A DNA stretch of 64,000 bases, from NCBI GenBank assembly GCA_012932295.1, contig JAAONU010000006.1, positions 34,478,607 through 34,542,606 on the forward strand, read 5' to 3'. Of this stretch, positions 50,901 through 61,300 are shown one piece after another (positions within the stretch are counted from its first letter, which is position 1; the number at the start of each line of letters is the position of its first letter). Position numbers and translations under genes: made by a program. Origin of the DNA: Cyclina sinensis. Its lineage: Eukaryota; Mollusca; Bivalvia; Venerida; Veneridae. The notes beneath the pieces are model-generated. The model was not told the origin of the DNA, did no database searches, and saw only the letters and a program-made list of their open reading frames with translations.

Positions 50901-53900
50901 ATCTGTGAAACCAATGTTTTTGTTATCATGACCATTTTTAAAATCAGTATCCTTGTTAACATTTTACAAGATATTTATCATTGATAGATGAAAATTTTGA
51001 AGATCATGATGGCATGTCTGAGTATTAAATTGTGTGATATTCAGTCTCAGAATTTGCTCATATATTTTAAATCACATGAAGATATACTTAACTTTGACAA
51101 TGTGTTTCATTACTCTAATTTCTTTGCAATAAGTGCTTATCTTTATTGCTATAGATTTATCTTGTTTATTGTTCTTGAAACATGTACCAAGTTTTGAAGT
51201 ACATGTTTATTTATTTTATTGTTTTTCTATAACACAAGAGATGATGTAAGATAAAAACTGAAATTATATAGTGATTGATCTGTGATCTTTTTCAGTAGCT
51301 TTTAAGGTATGAAGAATAGAATCTAAATCTCTTCCTAGTCTATTTATAAATTTTGTTCTGACCATGTGGCTGACATCTGAACAGTATGATGTTATATCTT
51401 TAATATATTGGCTTGAAGTAAACAGATGAAAATTCAGCAGTGATAAAACAGAAATTCCTTGTGTAAAAATGACGGTTAATTCTTAAAGCTGTCCATCGTT
51501 AATCTGTAAAGCAATGTGACTGTGATCTTATTTGCAACCATCATCAAATGATGCAAAATTAAGTGTAGTTAAAATGATTACCACAACATTATGGTATATC
51601 TTTCTCAGATCGAAAACCTAAATTTCTTTTAAAAAATACCTTGAAACATAACTTAAATCACATAAACCTACATTTGATAAGTACTGTGAAGTGGGGAATT
51701 TTCATATTAGAAAAGTTAAATGTTCATAAATTGACAATCTTTGGATGTTTGGTTATTATGATTTGTTTTGAAGGTTTTGCTTATAAAGAAATCTCAAGAC
51801 ATTAACAATAAATCATCTTGTAACAATGAAACAGTTTAAAGAGGTTAAAAAGGTTAATCTAAGCTAGTGCTTTATATATATTGTCCTTCGTTTGAAGAAT
51901 CAAAGTAAGTGAAAACTTTTTTGTTGTTTTTACAGTTCTTCTTACTTTTTTAACCTGTAATAATCTTACTTATTACTGTTGATACATTTGTTCAGAAGCT
52001 TACACCACTGTTGTTATACTACTCTGGTCTAAAATAAATGTTATATTGATCTTTTGTTCTTGCTTGTTTTCAGATCTCTTCTTTTAGCTACATTACAAAT
52101 GCTTAGAGGAGAAAAATTAAAAGCAAAGTAAGTCAAAGTAGCCAAAGCAAACAAAATTCTATGTATTAATAATTCCCCAGTTACACCCCTTCGACTGTAG
52201 TCATTAATGAGTTAATTTACTTGCGTGTGCACTCGAGCTTTTTAACATTCTGAAAAAATAGCTATAGCTCCTAAATAATGATGGGGTCTTGCCTCTTCAA
52301 AATACAGGGTGTGTCTACAAATTTCAATGATGTTTCTTCAAGGCTTTTAAGGATTTTCTAAAAAAGAAGACATATCTTGTGGGACAAAACTGTAACTCAC
52401 ATATTTATCAGAGGTAGTTACGCTCCCCGAAGAGCGAGCATATAGTTGCCGCTTTAGTTAGATCTCATTAAGGACCAGTGCAGTGCGCAAAAACCATAAC
52501 TCTTGCTTTATTAATATTTGAGTTATTGCCCTTTGAAATTTCTCACACTTATCTTTTGTCGGGGGCATATTTCACGAAGTATAAGAGTTATTAACTTGAA
52601 ACTTTATAAGTAGTTAGATCTCATTGATGAGCAGTGCAGTGCACAAGAACCATTACTCTTAATTTATTAATTTTTAAGTTATTTCCTTTTGAAATTTCTC
52701 ATACTTATTTTTTGTCCGGTGCATATCTCACAAAGTATGAGTTATTAACATGAAACTTTATTGGTAGATAGATCTCTATGAGGAGAAGTGCAGCGTGCAA
52801 GAACCGTAACTCTTTTTTGCACAGTTTAGGAGTTATTGCCCTTTGTTATTTTTCATACATACATATTAAACAATAGCCCTTTTGGAATTGGCATTTATTC
52901 GGGGAGCATCCATTGGTTCTACCGATTTTGTTTTTACTTTTGCACTGGTGATGATCTTGATGGAAAGGATAGGTGCAACGTTTCAATTCTGACCTTAAAG
53001 TTCAAAGTATAAGCTCATTGAAATTGTGAGAAAGAATAAGGTCTCTTGCACTTGGGAGTGCTGTTCATTCAAGACTGTAATGATTATTTTTTAAGTCGTA
53101 GTTCTCTAAAGTAAGATGGAGACTTGTGTGCATCTTGACAACTTCCATGTCTGCAAAGTTTTGATTCTGTAATTTCAAGTTTTTAAGGTACTTAAGCTTC
53201 GGAAAAGTGACGTAGTGTGAGTTTATTAAAATCAATACTATTGAAACACGACCAGAACATTACAAACATATTGTGAAGGATTGTTTTGGTTATGAAAATC
53301 TTCATTCTTCGCCCCCCCCCCCCCATCAGTACTTGCAGTGCTTTGATTATTAAACGGCTCCCCTCTTGAAAATCAAAAGTAACTATTACCTGGCAGCGAC
53401 GCCTCGTAAGCGACCCCGATAACACAAACTGTATTTTTGACGGCACCGGCAACCCCGGCACAATTTGTACCATGTCTGAAACATTAAGCATTTGATACAC
53501 ATAAACACTGAATATTGGCACATTTTAATCTCCATTTCAATTAAAGGAGAATTTACCCATGATATATTTAATAAAATTATTTTTCTGTTTGTTTGTTTTG
53601 TTTTGGGTTTTTTTTTTTTTGCTACATATGTTGCTTTCAGTGTGGTTTTTGTATGAAATACTTCATTTGTTAACATATAGCACATAGCAATACAAGGATA
53701 CAGGTACTTTCTACCTTGATCCGGAAAACCGCGAAAACAATTGCCAATTTCGACACCGAGTTATTCTATTGCAAGATAAAAAGGCAATGCACACTTTTAA
53801 AAGTCAGCAAATATTAAGCAAACTCACCCATCTGATACACTCTTATGAGACGGGTCTTGCTGGTTGTTGATATAGTCGTAACTCAGTGCGGAATTCTGAA

Positions 53901-54904
53901 AGGTAGAAGAATTGAAACGTATATAAAATGTATATAAATTGTTGAACGTATCTATATGTTGAAAATATTTTCTTTTCCAAAGAAAGAAAAAATGAAAGCC
54001 TTTCTTGCATGCATCACTTTTACGTTTTTTATGACTCATTTAGCATGATCATTTTTGTAAAGTTAACATTTTTGAAGCAAATGATAATATATTGGTTTGG
54101 TTTTACAATGCAAAATCTATATCTTTCTTATTTAATTGTGTTCCTTATACTCAGGAATTTTGTATTTGTAGATCTGTTCACCTTTTGCAGCCAGTCATTG
54201 AAATAATCACATGACTTTTTTAGAATGCAGACGCGAAATCCTGGATATATGATACGGCATAGCACCTCATGTAAATACTACATATAAAGTTACATTTGAT
54301 TAATTTCAATACGAATTATTTCGTAAGGACAAAATGTTATTTTTTAAAGATTTTTGGCATGAAAAATAAATCTGAAAACAAATACATTGGAAAGATAGAT
54401 ACAACATGAAAATTTTTCTAGGCTTACATAATTACTGGCTAGATCCGAATGATCTGTATCAATACCATCGTCCACTATGGCGATTGTGACGCCACTTCCG
54501 GTAAAACCTTTGTCCCACGAATTGTAAACGTTCATACTGGGGCTTTGACTGGTTTGCTAGAATATAAAATGGAATTGTAATAAATAATATGCTTATAAAA
54601 CAATAAAAATAATAATATTTTACATAAACTTATTAGAAGTGATCGATTAATAGCAACTGCACATCAGTAATAAAGTATATATAAAATAAACAGTTTATTA
54701 TGCCCTTAGTTTAAACATAGTTTTTTATCAATAAATAATAACTATAATTTTCACATCTCTACAACAATAACACTATGATTAATAGGATTGGAACGAAAGA
54801 ATTAAATCTTATTAAGTTCCTCTTGCATTTTTATGTATGGTTCACTTTTGAATATATGATTACTTAACAATACAAAGTTATTCCAATAAGCAGATCTTAA
54901 GAGC

Positions 54905-54939
<35 letters not shown>

Positions 54940-57900
54940 CGTGTGGATATGAATATGTAATTAACCTAGGTTTAATAAGATATCCTATATCTTAAAACGA
55001 TTGCTTAATTTAGTGTACCGATGTAATGCATCGAAAATATTGGTATTGAGTTGGAGCTCTTTATCACTATCATCACCGTATAACAAAACATTAAGTGACG
55101 GTACAGAAACGGCAGTGATAGCTTCTAACATTTCTTCTCTCAATTCTTTATAAAAGTTACATTCGAGCAAATAATGGTGTGTTGTTTCAACAAGACCACA
55201 TCGACAGTTTGGGGAATCTGTTAATTTCTTTACAAAAAGATGCTGGTTCGGTGAGCTACAGCAGTTACGTATACGCGTGTGTATGGTTTGTAGTTGTCGT
55301 TCGCTTGTCACTATTTATGTGGTTCCTAAAAGTAAGAAGAGTGTTTGCATTTTTACATTCTCTTCATTCATTGTTACCGAGGGAAGAAATGACCTTGAAT
55401 ACAGTGATGCTCTACAAAAAGGCTCTTGGAACTGTTCAGACTTTCTAAATGTGTAGGACGAGACTTAACCAAGTGTAAATGGAACGAGATTAGAAAGATA
55501 ACGCGGAGTTAGACCATTAATCATTTTATAAAATTGTGCTGATATATGTTTTCTGCGTCTGTCTGCAAGGGTTTCCCATCCTACCTCGTGTAATAAGTCA
55601 TCTATAGATATGAGCTACGTGCATCCCGAAACTATCCGGGCAGCCTCATTTTGGATTTTTTTTCAAGATCGAGCTTTTCGTATTCGTAACAGTTGTCCCA
55701 AATTACATCCCGTTATTCTAATATCGGTCGTATGAACGAAATGTATATTACTTCTAATGCTTTTCTATCAAGTAGGTATTTAAAAGTTTATGAATTCTTC
55801 TTGAAATAATCATGCACCCTGATTTGGACTGGTTAAAAGTAACTAGCCAATTCTTAGCCTAAGTTGAATATTTTAAACCTTATCAATATCAGACTGTAAC
55901 TGCATCGCTGATTCGTCAGGAGAATTAACAACCATATACAGGCTTGTATCATCAGCAAAAAGATTAACTGATGATTCAATATGAATAACAATATCGTTTA
56001 TATATACTAAAAATAGAAGGGGGCCTAACAAAGAACCTTGAGGGGACCCCAGATGAAATTACGGATTTTGAAGTTGCTCCAGGGACAACTACGCGTTGTT
56101 TTCGATTCGTAGGGTAGTTAGAAAACCATAGGAGAAGTTGATCACGAATACCTGCTTTTCAAGTGTATACAAAAGTACACGATGCCAAACTTTGTCGATT
56201 GCTTTACGTATGTCAAAAAATACAACGCACACTTATAAACCATCGTCCATTGCTTTACAGAAAGTATTATACAGATGCGTTAGCTGATTTATTGCTGAGT
56301 AACCTGGCATAAATCCCGACTGGTGTGGAGTAAAATAGTTATTGTCATGGAAAAAGCTGGAAACATGTTTAAAGATTATTAGTTCGAATACCTTTTCCAA
56401 ACTATTCAATAATGAAATCGGACGATAATTTCCCGGAAGTGATTGTCACCATTTTTGTAAACCGTGCACACGTTTGATATTTTCCAAGAAGTCGGTATCG
56501 TACATGACTGTAGACTATAGTTATAGAGTTCGCAAAGTGGAACAGCTACTGGATTAACAGATTCACAAAGTATTCGATTGTCAATTCCACCAGATCGTGA
56601 AGCCTGTCCTATAACGAGATTTCTTATTACATCTATAACATCTCTCGGTTCAACACATATTGACTTTAGTGACTGAGGACATATCTTAATAGTAATAAAA
56701 GGTAAACAGTGATTTGTTTCGTCGGGTCTTGTCTGTTCAACAAAATAATTGTTCAGTACATTTGCCTTTTGAGTTTCGTCTAAGGTAAGGTCGTTACTTT
56801 GGCTATCAAACAACGGGGGAATCATTTTAGATGAGGAAACTGACATAAAACTTTTAAGAATCTTCCAGAAGTCTTTTGAATTTAACGGACAGGATTTTAT
56901 CTTGGCTGATAATGAGTTAAAATACGATATTTTACATTGTTTTATAAGACGCACAGTTTCATTTCGCAGGCTTTTGAATTTTATCGAGTGCCTTCCACTC
57001 TGTGTTCTAAAAGCTTTGTGATATGCAAGTTTACGTTTTCTTATTTCACGTTTTAGTTCGTTAGTAATCCAAGGCGGATCTCGATCATTTACATTTATCG
57101 TTCGACTCGGGATACATCATCCTATGATATCATATAGTGTACTAGTTAAATTGCGTACATAGACATTAATGTCGGTATTTTTAATCAAATGCCAGTCTAC
57201 ATTAGAAATTTTTTCGCGTAATAAATCAAAATTGCATTTTCATAAAACCAAACGGACCTTTTAAACGAAGAGTGTTTTGGCTTAATAAACTTAAGAATTG
57301 CAAAAAATAGGACAATGATAGCATATTTCTTGGTTCAAAAATGGATCCCCTACTCCCGATATTATGATTTTATCTTTATTGTTAACAAGATTAAGTCAAT
57401 ACACGAACTTGACGTTTCAGTATAATGTGTAGGTTCTTTGCACTTAGCCGTTATGCTGGCATAAGGCATCAATCTTTTGGTATGAGGGTGTTGTAAAGAT
57501 ATTATCATTAAAGTCACCGGTTATAATTGATAAATGATTGTTTCCTTTATATAGACTATCACACCACCGTGATTATCATTTAGTCTGTCTGTTCTAATAG
57601 GAGAATGAAAATTATCAAATATAATGTCGTTATTTGAAACTCTATCACTTAATCAGGTTTCTGAAAAACATATGACATCAAAACTATTTAGCTCAGCATA
57701 CAATGTGTCTACTTTGTTCAGAATACTTCGAACAGTGAAATGAACAACTGATAGATGATTTGACTGTATTAGGAATCTATCTATATCGCTCGACTTATTA
57801 AATGAAGAGTTCATCTCGGAAAAACTACTAGAGTATGGCCCTTGGTTGGGATGAACATCTCCATATTGCAATAAAAAATTGAAACCAGGACGTAAGAGTA

Positions 57901-58296
57901 CTTAACATTAAGAATTTACATAGTTTGTTAAAAAATAAAACATTCTTGGTATAATTATTATGACTGACAACAACTCTACGTCTTGAATATTTCACCATTA
58001 TAACATTATTCGGCATATCCCTAAAGCTTTCACTTAAATTATACAAAATCGCAACTTGAGAGAATAGTGGTATAGCAAAAACTTACAGGTTACTAGCGGA
58101 TACCTATTTATATGTCTCGAAAGCCCTACGACGACCTTAGGTAAGCTACTTTTGTGACTCGTGTTATACCAATCAAAGACAACAAAAAATATGCTAGACC
58201 GTCATGAGGCGAACGCTCAGTCTGATTATCAAACTTCTTTTCCACAAACAGGAAGAAGATAATAACAAAAATATACAGCAAAAGCAAAACAACAAA

Positions 58297-58381
<85 letters not shown>

Positions 58382-61300
58382 TTATGCTCTTTGTAACCAA
58401 ACTTTGTATTCACAGCTATTATTCAGAATTAAGAAAAGCTATGATTATTATACTAAATATTTGTACCCAAGACAATTCGACGCATTTACGAACTGTAACT
58501 GACAGACTGTGATAACATATTGACATGTCTACTTTGTGCATCGAATCATTTTCTTAACAGTTGCGTCTGTTCCATACAACGAGGCGCAAAACGTCTTTCA
58601 AATTATGTTTTCAGTTCACTTTGAAAAAGGCCTGAGAAAATATTTAATATAAATTTAAACACAACAAAACAAGTTCTACAGTATTTCATTTGAGCATCAG
58701 GTCCCAATCTCATTTTTGTAGCTTCTGGGGAAGTTATTTTTTGCCGATTGCACGAAAGAATCAAGCATAAGAAACAATTTTACTAAGATTTTATTATAGC
58801 GTCATTATTCAACTATTCCGTTATACCTTCTCGAAGAAGATCAACCCAGTCACCTCAGTATTTTTTATTCTAATCTGTCAAAATTTCCTGTTTATTTTAA
58901 AACGACAAAAAAAGACAAGAAATGCCCGGTATAGTTGTGCCTAATTTAAGTTTGTTCTCCATTATTTGCATTGTCTTCAAGTAAACATGATTTTCACAAC
59001 AATATATACATTTTTAACCAATCAGACAGCTTTGTCGTCTTTAAGCTCTGCCCAAACCCTAGACAAAATTGACTGGTTCCCGACAACACTGATTTGATGG
59101 TGTTTAATCTAAACCATAAACGAAGTAAAGCCATTGCATGCTTTTAATAGTAAAAACATATGTGCAAGAAAGATTACTCGGTAGACTTCCGTTATGCTGA
59201 CAAAAACTCACAAGGTGCCACTGGTTTGACCACTGAGCATCGTTGACTGTCACGGCTCTCTTTACTCTCTTCTGAAAATGTAGCTTTTCCGGCCTCAACT
59301 AACAGAACAAAGAGAAGAAAACATTTTATATATTTTATATATATTGCAAATTTCTAATAACAGTCCTAGTGCTATAAAAGATGTGTCATTTAAAATTAGG
59401 CGTTAGGGCCATAAGGCCTTTGATAATAATAGCAAAAGGTTTAATACTGTCGAAATTCTAAGATTTAGTCTTCTTTCTTCTCTTTAGAAGGATGCTTTGG
59501 TAGGTATTAAAAGAGAAACTTTGTACATCAGAAACCCTTACCTCAGAATGCAACTTTTCGAGCTCCTCAAAACTGACAAATGGCATTAATTGAAATTCAT
59601 AACTGTTCAGTACCTGAAGAATATATGCGTAATTACAATTTCACTGAACAAAAATCAGCAGCGAAACATTTGCGACTTTCAAAACTTTTAAGTTTAAACT
59701 TTTAAGCATGTTATAAAGCGTTTTGAAAAACTGAGGCAATTTTTTCTTCTGCAATCTCGACTGATTTTATTTTGAGATGGAGAAAAATCTAATACATTAT
59801 GAATAAAGTTTCTACCAGTTTTTAAGTTCGAAATATGTCCGTTCCAAAAAAAACGTAAACTAAGTGTTAAAGGGATGTACAAAATGAGAGTGGAATTTGC
59901 AGACATTACAAAGCTATTCAGTAGCTTGTCCGCATTTTTCTGAGTTTACGTGAATACAAATCTTTTCTGTTATATTATGTTGCATGTAGCTTTGCCTGGC
60001 GGTCCTCTACAAAGATTGCTTAGATTAAAAATCTACCTTTCTTCGCATCTTTTAAAGTTTTTTTGTTTTTTCTGTTTTTTGTTGTTTTTTTTTTAATTTT
60101 ATTTTTGCATGCGGCACACACAAATTGAAGACGCGCGGTTGATTGCATGAAACTGTAGAAAGGAATTTGTAACTGAAAGTTTAACAAACAAAAATTCCGA
60201 AATATTGAAAATGAAAGCTAGTCGTTTTGAATTACTTTTATGGTGACCAATTTCTGCCTTATTGTGTATTCGCCTAGCAGGACAAAAAGAGGAAAACAAG
60301 TACTGATACGTCATGTTTTTGCCTCCGATGTTTGTGGGGCAAAAACACAAAACAGCGGGGTACCACACGACAATTATTTACCCGCCAGCGTCATAAAGTG
60401 TCTACTTTCGTAATCAAATTTCGACTTTGCGAACTTTTGCTTCACCACGTATGGAGTAAGGAGTAGCAGTCCGTTGCGTTTTCGAGCTTGTGCCTTTGTC
60501 TGCCACACGAGAATGGGAAACTTCTCCGTCGCGATTTCGCCTGCTGGGGCGGAAATGCGAAAAACTACTGATTTGTCACATTTCGACGTGGTAGAGTAAA
60601 ACTAAAAAAGGTCGAAAATTGAAGGTGAAAACACACGACAAAATTTTCGCCGCGCTGGCGTCTATATAACTGTCGCGTGGCGTCGTATTTAGCACCTTCG
60701 CCCTCAAACCGTCGAGGCTAAAACACGCCATCGCCCTTCGCCCTCAAACCGTCGAAGCTAAAACACGACAAAACAGTATTTTTTCGCATTTTTGCAATTG
60801 CATTGTCGCCCACAAAACAACATAAATCTGCTTCCATTATCCTTAAGAACGGAAATTTAGTTTTATAATATATTGTGTCTATTAAAATTAATATTAGGTA
60901 TCAGCTGTGGTTCATAAGCTTACGTAGTTGTTTTTACCTGTTTAGCAGCAAAATAATCAAACCATACAAGCATATATCATTTGTGCTTATTATAATGACA
61001 CAATATTTCAATCCGATTTGAAATTGATACGTAGGCTATTTATGACCATGAATCACTTCATGCATTTGTTAAATTTTAACAACGATTACAAAGCTAATAT
61101 TCAATAGAAATGCACCAGATTACATACGTGTTTCGTATTGAGATCTACGACTAGTAAACCGTATCGCTTAAAAATACTTACAGATGTAACAGGGTTGAAG
61201 ACTAATATTTTTCAAGAAAAAATAAATGGATTTAAATAAAAAAATCCCGGTATAATAGCTTGAACAGAAAACTGTATCTTAATAATATAAAACATGTCAA

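Noticed and set aside
34942..53475. Two separate partial convertase genes instead of one gene B
   Set aside because: Exons 1-6 (right) and 7-14 (left) are complementary, never overlap, and keep the same phases as gene A; one gene with an expanded intron is simpler.
58204..58512. Small proteins across the AT/GT tract
   Set aside because: Microsatellite translation products without any conserved feature.
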